Assembly: GCA_023390555.1 (NCBI GenBank)
Contig: JAEWCQ010000011.1
Coordinates: 62,001 to 126,000, forward strand
DNA from: Bacillota bacterium
GTDB taxonomy: Bacteria > Bacillota > Clostridia > Lachnospirales > Lachnospiraceae
Direction of reading: 5' to 3'
DNA length: 64,000 nt
The notes under the pieces are model-generated. The model was given only the letters and a program-made list of their open reading frames with translations, was not told the origin of the DNA and ran no database searches. The translations under genes were made by a program, and so were the position numbers. Each line of letters begins with the position of its first letter. The stretch's first letter is position 1. Positions 13,138 through 22,127 of the stretch are shown in pieces.

Positions 13138-14482
13138 ATGCGGTGATCTGCTGTTTTTGGATGATGTGGCGGCGCCAGATCAAATAGGAAATCATCAAAG
13201 GAACGCCGGCACCGACCCACGCAACCGGACTCGCAAGTCTTACTGACCAGTAACCATATGGATGTAAAAGCAGTTCCACAGTTGCAATTCGGCATATCAT
13301 CTCAAAAATGCCGCTGACCATCGGCATGATACTGCGTCCAAGCCCCTGGAGTGCCGTACGATACAGGTAGATGAAGGTCAGGAAGACGAAAAAGCAGCTG
13401 ATGGTGTTCAGATACTGGGACACATAGGATAAAACCGTATCGGTCGGGTCGCTCAGGAATACCAGAACCAGTGTCCGGCCGAAACCGGCACAGATGACTG
13501 CGGCCAGACCCGCAGAGAACAGTCCGATTACGAGTGCGATCCGCATACCATGAAAAATACGTTTGTACTGCCCGGCTCCGAGATTCTGTCCGCAGTAAGT
13601 TGCCATGGTCGTACCGAGCGTTGGCATCGTCTGTGTGGAAATCTGTTCGACCTTGCTGGCAGCGGTAAAAGCAGCAACGACAGTGGAACCAAATACGTTT
13701 ACGGCACTTTGCAGAATCATGGAACCGATTGCAATCAGAGAATAATTCAGGGCCATCGGGATACCGATCTGAATCAGCTGCCAGATGGTGTGCCAATCGG
13801 GTCTGCAGTCCTCTTTGCTGATCTGCAGGATCTCAAACTTGCGGAACATGTAAATAAAACAAAGTACCGCGGAGACGCCCTGTGAAATAACCGTTGCATA
13901 ACCGGCTCCCGCAACACTCATGTGAAATTCCATAATAAAGATCAGATCCAGAACAATATTCAGGATAGAAGACAGAATCAAAAAATAAAGCGGCGTTTTG
14001 CTGTCCCCAACACCGCGGAGAATACCGGATGCAATGTTATAAAACATTGTGCATGGGATTCCCCAAAATATGACTGTGATAAATTCATCCGCCATATCGA
14101 GAATATTTTCCGGTGTATTCATCAATAATAAGAGATCTCTGGAAAATACAACGGTAATTGCAGTCAATACAATAGAAACAATCAGGCCCAGAAAAAGTGA
14201 CAAGCCAACATAGTGTTTCAGACGCACCATATCCTTGGCACCGAAGGCCTGTGAGACCATGACTCCAAAACCCTGTGCGATACCGATGGCAAAACCAAGC
14301 ACCAGAAACATAATCGAACCGGTCGAACCAACGGCAGCAAGTGCATTTTCCCCCAGAAACTGACCTACAATCACGGTATCAGCCAGATTATAGAACTGCT
14401 GGAACAGATTTCCAAACAAAACCGGGATGGAAAATAGTATAATCATCTTTAATGGATTGCCGGTTGTCATATCTTTTGTCAT
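13136..14482 (-). CDS. MATE family efflux transporter
   Basis: 448 aa with about 12 hydrophobic segments. It starts MTKDMTTGNPLKMIILFSIP and contains the MATE hallmarks (LFQQFYNLADTVIVGQFLG; PTLGTTMATYCGQNLGAGQ). It exports drugs or metabolites using a Na+ or H+ gradient. The GAGGAGAAG box before the start fits. It is divergent from a LysR-type regulator, with a palindrome between them, so that regulator is the likely controller. Confidence 0.94.
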   Translation of the reverse strand: MTKDMTTGNPLKMIILFSIPVLFGNLFQQFYNLADTVIVGQFLGENALAAVGSTGSIMFLVLGFAIGIAQGFGVMVSQAFGAKDMVRLKHYVGLSLFLGLIVSIVLTAITVVFSRDLLLLMNTPENILDMADEFITVIFWGIPCTMFYNIASGILRGVGDSKTPLYFLILSSILNIVLDLIFIMEFHMSVAGAGYATVISQGVSAVLCFIYMFRKFEILQISKEDCRPDWHTIWQLIQIGIPMALNYSLIAIGSMILQSAVNVFGSTVVAAFTAASKVEQISTQTMPTLGTTMATYCGQNLGAGQYKRIFHGMRIALVIGLFSAGLAAVICAGFGRTLVLVFLSDPTDTVLSYVSQYLNTISCFFVFLTFIYLYRTALQGLGRSIMPMVSGIFEMICRIATVELLLHPYGYWSVRLASPVAWVGAGVPLMISYLIWRRHIIQKQQITA

Positions 14483-14521
14483 GTTTCTTCTCCTCTACCA
14501 AGTTACTTTTACTTGAAAAAA

Positions 14522-14536
14522 TGCGCAAATTGCGCA
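14522..14536. promoter_or_regulatory. Palindrome between MATE and LysR genes
   Basis: TGCGCAA-A-TTGCGCA is a perfect 7-bp inverted repeat with one central base. It lies about 20-30 bases downstream of the predicted MATE start site and is a likely operator, probably for the adjacent LysR regulator (inference). Confidence 0.55.
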
Positions 14537-14561
14537 CTTTTGTCTTACTCAAATTGGATTT

Positions 14562-14590
14562 AGTATACTACCTGAAATTTAAAATAACAA
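14562..14590 (-). promoter_or_regulatory. Promoter of the MATE gene
   Basis: On the minus strand: TTGTTA (14585-14590), 17 bases, TATACT (14562-14567). Confidence 0.6.
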
Positions 14591-14610
14591 TGTAAAAAAT
14601 AATTTAATTA

Positions 14611-14619
14611 TGGTATAAT
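14611..14619 (+). promoter_or_regulatory. Extended -10 promoter of the LysR gene
   Basis: TG-G-TATAAT (14611-14619) ends six bases before the ATG at 14626, so the predicted +1 is the A of the start codon and the mRNA would be leaderless. Confidence 0.6.
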
Positions 14620-14625
14620 TCGCTC

Positions 14626-15523
14626 ATGAATACAAATTTGGAATATTACAAGATTTTTTATTATGTAGGAAAATTGAAAAGTATCTCTGGCGGCGGAAGA
14701 ACTCCGTGTATCACAGCCAGCAGTCAGTCAGGCAATCCGCAATCTGGAGAAGGAACTTGGATCCGCCCTTTTCATGCGGACTTCCAGGGGAGTACATCTT
14801 ACGGCAGAGGGCGAGGTGCTCTATTCTTATGTCCGGCGTGGCTATGAGGCAATCTGTCAGGGAGAAAAGAAATTTCTGGAGATGCAGGATCTGGAAAGCG
14901 GCGAGATCTGTATCGGAGCCAGCGATATGACACTGCAGTTTTATCTGTTGGAATATCTGGAACGTTTTCATGAGGATTATCCCAAGATCAAGGTGACGGT
15001 CACAAACGCGCCGACACCGGAGACACTGCATCATCTGCAGGAAGGGCGGATTGATTTCGGCGTGGTTTCCACACCGATGGAAGCAGAAAAGAATCTGCAT
15101 GTGACACCGGTGCGTAAAATCGAGGATGTATTTGTTGCCGGAAAAAAATTTGCCTATATGCAGGGCGGAAGACTTTCCTACAAAGAGCTGGAAAAGATGC
15201 CGCTCATGTGTCTGGAGGGAAATACCTCCACAAGGAAGTATGTGGAAGCCTTTCTGCAGGAGAATCAGGTAAATATCAATCCCGAGTTTGAACTGCCCAA
15301 CAGTGACATGCTGATCCAGTTTGCAAAGCGCGGGCTTGGTGTGGCAAGTGTTGTGAAGGATTTTGCGGAAGAGGCGATGGCGTCCGGAGAACTGTTTCAG
15401 CTGCGGTTTGACCGGCCGATTCCGAAAAGGGAGTGCTGTATTGTTGTGAATGACCGGGTGCCCCTGACTGCGGCTGCCAGAAAAATGCTGGGATTTTTGG
15501 GGTGGTATAAGAATGGATTATAG
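14626..15523 (+). pseudogene. LysR-family transcriptional regulator, frameshifted in the HTH
   Basis: The gene reads as a LysR regulator in two frames. Frame one gives MNTNLEYYKIFYYVGKLKSIS up to about 14688. From 14690 the next frame gives AAEELRVSQPAVSQAIRNLE, the missing helix-turn-helix, and continues uninterrupted to the stop at 15523 through the effector-binding domain. The expected motif S-I-S-x-A-A-E-E-L lacks two bases within the run GGCGGCGG. It could be a genuine 2-bp deletion or a sequencing error; the rest of the gene is intact, which suggests a recent event. An ATG at 14774 would give a product without a DNA-binding domain. The gene is divergent from the MATE exporter. Confidence 0.85.
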
Positions 15524-15597
15524 CATATATAATAAATATTGCCTTTACTTATAGGGACGTTTTATATATAATCTAGAAGTAAGAAACAAAGACAGAA

Positions 15598-15630
15598 GAA
15601 TCGGTTTTTTACACCGGTTCTTTTTGTTTT
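15598..15630 (+). terminator. Terminator between LysR gene and purA
   Basis: The stem GAATCGGT / ACCGGTTC (15598-15605 with 15613-15620) is followed by TTTTTGTTTT. It may end the LysR transcript or act as an attenuator in the purA leader, because promoter-like sequence (TTGCCT at 15539 and TATATA-rich DNA near 15565) lies upstream of it. Confidence 0.75.
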
Positions 15631-15670
15631 GTAAAGATAGAGTCCACGTAAAATATAAGGAGGAAGAAAA

Positions 15671-16945
15671 ATGGTTACAGCAGTAGTTGGTGCGAACTGG
15701 GGTGATGAAGGAAAGGGCAAGATTACAGACATGCTTGCGAGTGAAACAGACATTATTGTCCGTTTTCAGGGCGGAGCAAATGCAGGCCATACAATCGTAA
15801 ATAATTATGGTAAATTTGCATTGCATACACTGCCGTCCGGCGTATTTTATGATCATACGACAAGCATTATCGGCAACGGCGTTGCACTTGACATTCCGAA
15901 ATTATTCAACGAGATTCACTCCATTACGGATCGTGATGTTCCGGAACCGAAGATTCTGGTATCAGATCGTGCACAGATGGTCATGCCGTATCATGTACTC
16001 TTCGATCAGTACGAAGAGGAACGTCTGGGCAAGAATTCATTTGGTTCCACAAAGTCTGGTATTGCACCATTTTATTCCGATAAATATGCAAAAATCGGAT
16101 TTCAGGTCAGTGAGCTGTTTGACGAAGAGCTGCTTCAGGAAAAAGTAAAACGCATCTGTGAAATGAAAAATATTCTGCTCGAGCATATGTATCATAAGCC
16201 GCTTCTGGCGGAGGAAGAACTTCTGGACACGCTGCATCAGTACAGGGATATGGTCGCACCGTACGTCTGTGATGTCTCTGCATATCTGGATCAGGCAATC
16301 AAAGATGGGAAGAAGATTCTTCTCGAAGGCCAGCTTGGAACCTTAAAAGATCCGGATCATGGAATTTATCCGATGGTTACCTCATCTTCCACACTGGCAG
16401 CCTATGGAGCAATCGGTGCCGGAATTCCGCCGTATGAGATCCGGAAAATTGTTACCGTTTGTAAGGCATATTCCTCTGCGGTCGGTGCAGGTGCATTTGT
16501 CAGTGAGATTTTCGGAGAAGAAGCGGACGAACTGAGAAAACGCGGCGGTGACGGCGGAGAGTTCGGCGCAACAACAGGACGTCCGAGACGTATGGGATGG
16601 TTTGACTGTGTCGCAAGTAAATATGGCTGCAGGCTGCAGGGAACAACCGATGTTGCCTTTACCGTACTGGATGTAATGGGTTATCTGGATGAAATTCCGG
16701 TATGTGTCGGTTATGAAATTGACGGAGAGATTACGACAGATTTCCCTGTCACGGCAAAATTGGAAAAGGCAAAACCGGTATTGGAAACATTGCCGGGCTG
16801 GAACTGTGAGATTCGTGATATAAAAAAATATGAGGATTTACCGGAAAACTGCAGAAATTATATTGAATTTATTGAAGAGAAGATCGGTTATCCGATTACA
16901 ATGGTATCGAACGGACCTGGAAGAGATGATATCATCTTCCGCTAG
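15671..16945 (+). CDS. purA: Adenylosuccinate synthase
   Basis: 424 aa, standard for PurA. It joins IMP and aspartate using GTP, the first step from IMP to AMP. The GTP loop GANWGDEGKGKITDML begins at residue 8, with catalytic Asp and His in GDEGKG and NAGHTIV. The GATTGRPRRMGWFD segment binds IMP. AAGGAGGAAG precedes the ATG. A HAD phosphatase follows 15 bases later, so they are probably co-transcribed. Confidence 0.97.
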   Translation: MVTAVVGANWGDEGKGKITDMLASETDIIVRFQGGANAGHTIVNNYGKFALHTLPSGVFYDHTTSIIGNGVALDIPKLFNEIHSITDRDVPEPKILVSDRAQMVMPYHVLFDQYEEERLGKNSFGSTKSGIAPFYSDKYAKIGFQVSELFDEELLQEKVKRICEMKNILLEHMYHKPLLAEEELLDTLHQYRDMVAPYVCDVSAYLDQAIKDGKKILLEGQLGTLKDPDHGIYPMVTSSSTLAAYGAIGAGIPPYEIRKIVTVCKAYSSAVGAGAFVSEIFGEEADELRKRGGDGGEFGATTGRPRRMGWFDCVASKYGCRLQGTTDVAFTVLDVMGYLDEIPVCVGYEIDGEITTDFPVTAKLEKAKPVLETLPGWNCEIRDIKKYEDLPENCRNYIEFIEEKIGYPITMVSNGPGRDDIIFR

Positions 16946-16960
16946 GAGGGGATTTCAGCC

Positions 16961-17560
16961 ATGATAAAGAATATCATACTTGACGTCGGAAGGGTTCTGG
17001 TCTCCTGGGAGTGGGAACCGGTTTTTGAGAGGCTGGGCTTTGATGCAGAAACCAAAAAGAGAGTGGCAGAGGCTACGGTGTATGCGCCGGAATGGAGTGA
17101 ATTTGACCGGAGCGTGCGTTCGGATGCGGAAATACTGCAGAGTCTGATCCGTAATGCACCGGAATACGAGGAACCGATCCGGCAGTTCTGGAAGCATATC
17201 GATGAGACGATAGTTCCCTATCCGTATGCAATGGAATTTGTAAAGTGTTTCAAGAACAGAGGCTATCAGGTGTACATTCTGTCCAATTATTCGCGCTATA
17301 CGTATCATAAGACGCAGGAGGCGCTGAAAGTTACAGAGCTGGCAGACGGGAGAATCTTTTCCTTTCAGGTCGGATGCATCAAGCCGGAAGCCCGGATTTA
17401 TCAGCTCCTGCTGGAACGCTACCACCTTGTGCCGGAGGAGTGCCTTTTTATGGATGACAGTCCGGTCAATATCAAGGCCGCAGACGCATTGGGGATACAG
17501 ACACTGCTGTTTTCCGATTACGATCAGGTACAGAAGCAATTAAAGAAAATGGGAATATAA
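16961..17560 (+). CDS. HAD family phosphatase (IA type)
   Basis: 199 aa. It starts MIKNIILDVGRVLVSWEWEP; motif I is normally DxGxV, and here DVGRVL has the aspartate nucleophile with a variant second position. YILSNYS is motif II, KPEARIY holds the motif III lysine, and FMDDSPVNI is motif IV. This resembles YihX-like alpha-D-glucose-1-phosphatases and epoxide-hydrolase-like HADs. The substrate is unknown. The AGGAGGGG box overlaps the purA stop. A terminator follows. Confidence 0.88.
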   Translation: MIKNIILDVGRVLVSWEWEPVFERLGFDAETKKRVAEATVYAPEWSEFDRSVRSDAEILQSLIRNAPEYEEPIRQFWKHIDETIVPYPYAMEFVKCFKNRGYQVYILSNYSRYTYHKTQEALKVTELADGRIFSFQVGCIKPEARIYQLLLERYHLVPEECLFMDDSPVNIKAADALGIQTLLFSDYDQVQKQLKKMGI

Positions 17561-17562
17561 AA

Positions 17563-17604
17563 GAAGGTGACTGCCGGAGGCAAACGGTAGTCACTTTCTT
17601 TTTG
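17563..17604 (+). terminator. Terminator after purA-HAD
   Basis: The stem GAAGGTGACTGCCG / CGGTAGTCACTTTC (17563-17576 with 17585-17598) has an 8-nt loop, followed by TTTTTG. The remaining 17605-17820 holds no convincing gene. Confidence 0.9.
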
Positions 17605-17821
17605 TTTTACGAAAACTCCTTGCTTTGCCATCCGTTCAGGCGCATGGAAAATACCGATATCTGCGGGGATATAAACGCAACTTATGGGGCAATTGGTTGG
17701 ACACATAAAAATCACATTTCTGTCTTCTTTTCAACACAATTTGGAAATAAGCTATTTAATGGTAGTGTGATGCAGTGCGGAAGAAAGAACTGCAAAAACA
17801 TAGTTTAAAGGAGGACGAATC

Positions 17822-18799
17822 GTGATTGAGATCAATCATTTGGTGAAAAAGTATGGAGAGTATGTAGCCGTTGATGATTTGTGTCTGAACATAGAATCAG
17901 GAAAGATCTATGGTTTTTTAGGGCCAAATGGAGCCGGCAAATCAACCACCATGAACATGATCACCGGATACCTGGGGGCCACCAGCGGGGAAGTGAAAAT
18001 TAATGGATTTGATATTTTTGCACAGCCGGAGGAGGCGAAAAAATGTATTGGCTATCTGCCGGAACTTCCACCTGTATATATGGATATGACCGTACAGGAA
18101 TATATGAATTTCGCAGCAGAATTAAAAAAGATTGAAAAAGACAAACGAAAAACATACGTACAGGATGTCATGGAGCTGACAAAGATTACGGAGATGAAGA
18201 ATCGTCTCATCAAGAATCTTTCCAAAGGCTACCGGCAGAGAGTGGGTCTGGCACAGGCAGTGCTCGGCTATCCGGAGGTGATTATACTGGATGAGCCTAC
18301 CGTTGGACTCGATCCGAAGCAGATTATCGAGATGCGTGAGCTGATCAAGAGTCTCGGGCAAAAACATACGGTCATCTTAAGTTCCCATATTCTTTCTGAA
18401 ATCAGTGCAGTCTGTGATCATGTATTTATTATTTCCAAAGGGAAGCTCGTTGCATCTGATTCCACCGAGAATCTGACCAATCTGATGTCCGGCGGACAGG
18501 AGCTGGAGATCACGGTCAGAGGAGCAAAGGAAGAAGTTGAAAAACAGTTTGTCGGGCTGCAGGAAATCGAGAGCAAAGAAGTCATGCTTGGCGTAGAAGC
18601 AGGAACCTCCATTGTAAAGATGCGTGCGGCAAAGAACGCGGATATCCGGGAGAAAGTCTTTTATCTATGCGCAGAAGCAAAGACACCGATTCTTGATATG
18701 AAGTCCGGAGGAAAGACCTTAGAGGACATCTTCCTTGAACTGACGTCGCAGAAAGACAAGACAGCGATAGAGAAAATCAAAGAGGAGGGAAAAGCCTGA
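17822..18799 (+). CDS. ABC transporter ATP-binding protein (Gld-like)
   Basis: 325 aa. Walker A is GPNGAGKST near residue 37, the signature region is LSKGYRQRVGLAQA, and Walker B is VIILDEPTVGLDP. The roughly 90-residue C-terminal extension is typical of GldA/CcmA-type exporter ATPases. It starts at GTG with AAGGAGGAC upstream. Its TGA overlaps the next ATG by one base, so it is coupled to the permease fusion and the DUF4340 protein. The three match the gliding-like or YhaP-like auxiliary ABC systems of Firmicutes; the cargo is unknown. Confidence 0.92.
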   Translation: MIEINHLVKKYGEYVAVDDLCLNIESGKIYGFLGPNGAGKSTTMNMITGYLGATSGEVKINGFDIFAQPEEAKKCIGYLPELPPVYMDMTVQEYMNFAAELKKIEKDKRKTYVQDVMELTKITEMKNRLIKNLSKGYRQRVGLAQAVLGYPEVIILDEPTVGLDPKQIIEMRELIKSLGQKHTVILSSHILSEISAVCDHVFIISKGKLVASDSTENLTNLMSGGQELEITVRGAKEEVEKQFVGLQEIESKEVMLGVEAGTSIVKMRAAKNADIREKVFYLCAEAKTPILDMKSGGKTLEDIFLELTSQKDKTAIEKIKEEGKA

Positions 18800-20961
18800 T
18801 GTCAGCAATATTTAAAAGAGAGTTCAAAGCATATTTCCAGACCGTGATCGGCTGGTTATTTATTGCAGCAACATTATGTATTTTTGGATTGTATTTTTAT
18901 GTATATAACCTTGTATATGGCTATACATCGATTTCCAATACATTATCCTCCATATCATTTATATTTTTGATTACCGTTCCGGTCCTGACAATGCGTATTC
19001 TGGCAGAGGAACGGAAGAATAAGACCGATCAGATGATTCTGACAGCACCGGTTTCCGTTGGAAAAGTGGTAACAGCCAAGTTTCTTGCCATGGGTGCCGT
19101 ATACAGTGTCTGTGTTGCTGTCATTTCGGTTACACCATTGATACTTTCCGCTTTTGGAACGGTTTCTTTTGCGGAAAACTATGTCGGAATCCTGGGATTC
19201 TGGCTCTATGGACTCAGCTGTATTGCAATTGGTATGTTTATTTCTTCCTTAACGGAGAGCCAGGTAATTGCTGCCGTTCTGACGTTTGCAATGCTGTTTG
19301 TGGGATACATGATGGGAAGTATCTGCAGTCTGATATCTTCCAGCGGAAATGTGATAACAAAAATTTTGGGTTGTTATGACCTTACTTCCGGACTTGACAA
19401 TTTCTTTTCCGGAATGCTCGATGCCGGGGGAATTATTTATTATCTGACCCTGATTCTTTTATTCCTGTTTCTGACTGTTCAGTCTATTCAGAAGAGACGT
19501 TGGAGCATGAACTCGAAAAAAATCGGACTCGGCGTATTCAACACTGGTATGATTGCATTCGGAATTGCACTTGCAGTTATCATTAACCTTGTTGTCGGAA
19601 CACTTCCTTCGACCTTGACTCAGGTGGATGTCACTGCCGGAAATATGTATTCGCTGACAGATGATACAAAAGATATGCTGTCAAAGCTGGATGACGATGT
19701 AACGATTTATGTGCTTGCTGCGGAATCTTCGGCAGATGATACAGTGGCAAAAACACTGAGCAGATACGAGGATGAAAGTTCCCATATTAAGGTGGTATAC
19801 AAAGACCCTACAAAATATCCGAATTTTTATCAGACCTATACCGATGACACATCAATTACCCAAAACAGTCTGATTGTCGTAAGTGATAAGCGCAATAAAG
19901 TAGTAAACTACAGTAACATGTATGAGGGTTCTTACGATTCTTCCTATAATTATACGACGACAGGATACGATGGAGAGGGACAGCTCACAAGCGCCATCCA
20001 GTATGTGACGTCAGATGATATGCCGGTGATCTATGAGATTGAGGGTCACAATGAGACCGCAATGTCAGGTGATTTTTCAGAGGTGATTACAAAAGCCAAC
20101 ATCACGCTGCAGTCCATCAACCTGCTGAAATATGATGAGATTCCGGAGGATGCAGAGGCAATCATTATCAATGGACCGACATCGGATTTCTCTGCAGATG
20201 ACGCAGCAAAAGTGATTTCCTATCTGCAGGGCGGCGGAAAAGCATTTATTTCAACCACATATACTACGGAAAAACTGACGAATTTCTTATCCATTTTATC
20301 GGAATACGGCGTGACAGTTGCAGATGGTATCGTTGTGGAGGGAGACACGGATCATTATTACCAGCAGCCATATTATCTGCTTCCAAATATTGAATCCGCT
20401 ACTCTGACCTCCTCTGCTTCCTCCAGCTATGTATTTGCACCGAGTGCACAGGGTATGACCTATCCGGAGGATACCGCTTCGACAGAGAGTACGGAGAGCG
20501 TTTCGGATACGGAGAGCAGCGATTCCGGAATTACCTATACACCGCTTCTTACGACTTCTGATAAGGCTTATTCCAAAGTGGATGTGGCGAATATGACGAC
20601 GTTTGACAAGGAAGACGGTGATATCGAAGGACCATTTACACTTGGTCTGGACGTAACGAAAACCGTGGATGATGATAAAACCACAGATCTGATTATATAT
20701 TCCTGTGCGGGTATTTTTGATGACAGTGCGGATCAGGTGGTATCCGGCAACAACAGTGCACTGTTTTCCGATGCGATTACAGGACTTGTAGATAATTCCG
20801 GTGACAGTACGACTGTTATTCCGGTGAAAGAATACAGTACGGATACACTTACCGTATCCGCAACCGTAACAAGAGTAGGAGCGGTACTTGGTATCGCAGT
20901 GATTCCGGTAGGTTTGATTGTTGCCGGCATTGTAATCTGGGTTAGAAGGAGAAAGAGATAA
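18799..20961 (+). CDS. ABC-2 permease fused to a GldG-like auxiliary domain
   Basis: 720 aa. Residues 1-235 are a six-helix ABC-2 permease (GldF-like). A further helix near 250-270 starts the second half, an extracytoplasmic GldG/ABC_transp_aux domain (DVTAGNMYSLTDDTKDML; IEGHNETAM; INGPTSDF). A final helix near 695-712 and a basic tail RRRKR close it. In many genomes GldF and GldG are separate genes; here they are one. It overlaps its neighbours by one base on each side, showing translational coupling. A Ser/Thr/Glu-rich stretch near 555-575 is a likely linker. Confidence 0.9.
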   Translation: MSAIFKREFKAYFQTVIGWLFIAATLCIFGLYFYVYNLVYGYTSISNTLSSISFIFLITVPVLTMRILAEERKNKTDQMILTAPVSVGKVVTAKFLAMGAVYSVCVAVISVTPLILSAFGTVSFAENYVGILGFWLYGLSCIAIGMFISSLTESQVIAAVLTFAMLFVGYMMGSICSLISSSGNVITKILGCYDLTSGLDNFFSGMLDAGGIIYYLTLILLFLFLTVQSIQKRRWSMNSKKIGLGVFNTGMIAFGIALAVIINLVVGTLPSTLTQVDVTAGNMYSLTDDTKDMLSKLDDDVTIYVLAAESSADDTVAKTLSRYEDESSHIKVVYKDPTKYPNFYQTYTDDTSITQNSLIVVSDKRNKVVNYSNMYEGSYDSSYNYTTTGYDGEGQLTSAIQYVTSDDMPVIYEIEGHNETAMSGDFSEVITKANITLQSINLLKYDEIPEDAEAIIINGPTSDFSADDAAKVISYLQGGGKAFISTTYTTEKLTNFLSILSEYGVTVADGIVVEGDTDHYYQQPYYLLPNIESATLTSSASSSYVFAPSAQGMTYPEDTASTESTESVSDTESSDSGITYTPLLTTSDKAYSKVDVANMTTFDKEDGDIEGPFTLGLDVTKTVDDDKTTDLIIYSCAGIFDDSADQVVSGNNSALFSDAITGLVDNSGDSTTVIPVKEYSTDTLTVSATVTRVGAVLGIAVIPVGLIVAGIVIWVRRRKR

Positions 20962-21554
20962 TGCAGAGACAGAAAAAACAGTTTATCGTAATTATGATTC
21001 TGCTGGTTGTCTGCGCTGCTGCCTATATTGGACTTCGTGTCTATAACGACAGGCAGGACAAAAAGGAAGAGGCTGAGGCCGAAGCAGCCAAAATTACAGT
21101 GACCGATTTAAAGAGTGATGATATTACTGCCTTTTCTTACATTTATCAGGATCAGACGCTAAGTTTCGCAAAGGAGGACGGTACCTGGTACTATGAAGGA
21201 GATAAGAGTGTATCGATTGATCAGGATCAGATATCAGCCATGCTTTCAGCTGTGACTGCGATTGAGGCAACGGACAGTGTCAAAGATTATGACAGCCTTT
21301 CCGATTATGGCCTCGATGAGCCGGTCAATGTAATTACCCTCACGACTGCAGACGGTACGACGACCTTAAATATCGGAGATGAAAATACGATGTTGAGTGA
21401 TTACTATCTGACGAAAGAGGGAGACGACACGGTTTATCTTGTGGAGTCGAGTGTAAAGACGACATTTGATAAGAGCGTGGAAGACCTGACGGCGGTAGCG
21501 TCAACAGAAACAGAAGCAAGTCTGTCGGAAGTATCCGAAGGTACAACGGAATAG
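20961..21554 (+). CDS. DUF4340 domain-containing membrane-anchored protein
   Basis: 197 aa. One N-terminal transmembrane segment (about residues 8-27) is followed by a soluble extracytoplasmic domain with the DUF4340 pattern (FAKEDGTWYYEGDKSVSID; LSDYGLDEPVNVITL; YLTKEGDDTVYLV). DUF4340 proteins are encoded with GldA/FG-type ABC operons, as here, but their function is not known. The start ATG overlaps the stop of the permease gene. The C-terminus is acidic and Thr/Ser-rich. Confidence 0.9.
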   Translation: MQRQKKQFIVIMILLVVCAAAYIGLRVYNDRQDKKEEAEAEAAKITVTDLKSDDITAFSYIYQDQTLSFAKEDGTWYYEGDKSVSIDQDQISAMLSAVTAIEATDSVKDYDSLSDYGLDEPVNVITLTTADGTTTLNIGDENTMLSDYYLTKEGDDTVYLVESSVKTTFDKSVEDLTAVASTETEASLSEVSEGTTE

Positions 21555-21574
21555 GCGGAATTATTCTATGACAG

Positions 21575-21635
21575 AAAAAGGAGCTGTTAATCCAAGGCTG
21601 ATTGTTCAGCCGCGGGGCAACAGCTCCTTTTTGTC
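21575..21635 (+). terminator. Terminator of the Gld-like ABC operon
   Basis: The outer stem AAAAAGGAGCTGTT / AACAGCTCCTTTTT (21575-21588 with 21619-21632) encloses a small GGCTG/CAGCC hairpin, with T-rich sequence after it. Confidence 0.9.
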
Positions 21636-21671
21636 TTTTGCAGCAGCAAGTAAGTTTTAGCCGAAAGGCAG

Positions 21672-21932
21672 TTACGAAGAGGAAGAATCCTTGGAAGGAC
21701 GCTCCGAGTGCTTTGGCGTATCGTCCTGCTGAGAGTAGTGATTTTTCAGCAGGCGGTACACCATGGAATAGGCCCAGATCAGTACCGGTACCACAACGGT
21801 GGCAAAAATGGAAGCTTTAAACAGATTCATGGCATCACTGCTTCCAATTATGGCAAAGACCAGAGTGGAGAGATAGAGACCGACCAGAAGAACGATGCCG
21901 AGGACTGCCAGTATTTGTTTTACTTTTTTCAT
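21672..21932 (-). CDS. Small two-helix membrane protein
   Basis: 86 aa. Two hydrophobic segments (about residues 5-30 and 42-62) are followed by a polar tail rich in Ser, Lys and Asp that ends in SSSS. A GAGGGA box lies 8 bases before the ATG. I do not assign a function. It is convergent with the ABC operon and divergent from the HD-GYP gene. Confidence 0.75.
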   Translation of the reverse strand: MKKVKQILAVLGIVLLVGLYLSTLVFAIIGSSDAMNLFKASIFATVVVPVLIWAYSMVYRLLKNHYSQQDDTPKHSERPSKDSSSS

Positions 21933-22127
21933 GTAAATTCCCTCAATTCTACATTTTTTTCTATTTTATTATAATATAACGTAAGTAACAAGTATTTCAA
22001 CCTTTTACACAAAAAAGGGAGCAATTCCTTGTGAAAAAGGGATAAGAATCGAGGCGAGTGGAAATAAAATACAAATAGCATTCTTTTTATGCTACAATAA
22101 AAAAGAATTTGCAGGATGGGGGCAGAC

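Noticed and set aside
13302..13796. 164-aa minus-strand ORF in the MATE gene
   Set aside because: It lies on the same strand in another frame of a clear transporter gene, with His/Arg/Asp-rich composition; a shadow frame.
17602..17808. 68-aa plus-strand ORF between the HAD phosphatase and ABC ATPase genes
   Set aside because: It starts inside the terminator T run, lacks a ribosome binding site and shows no family features.
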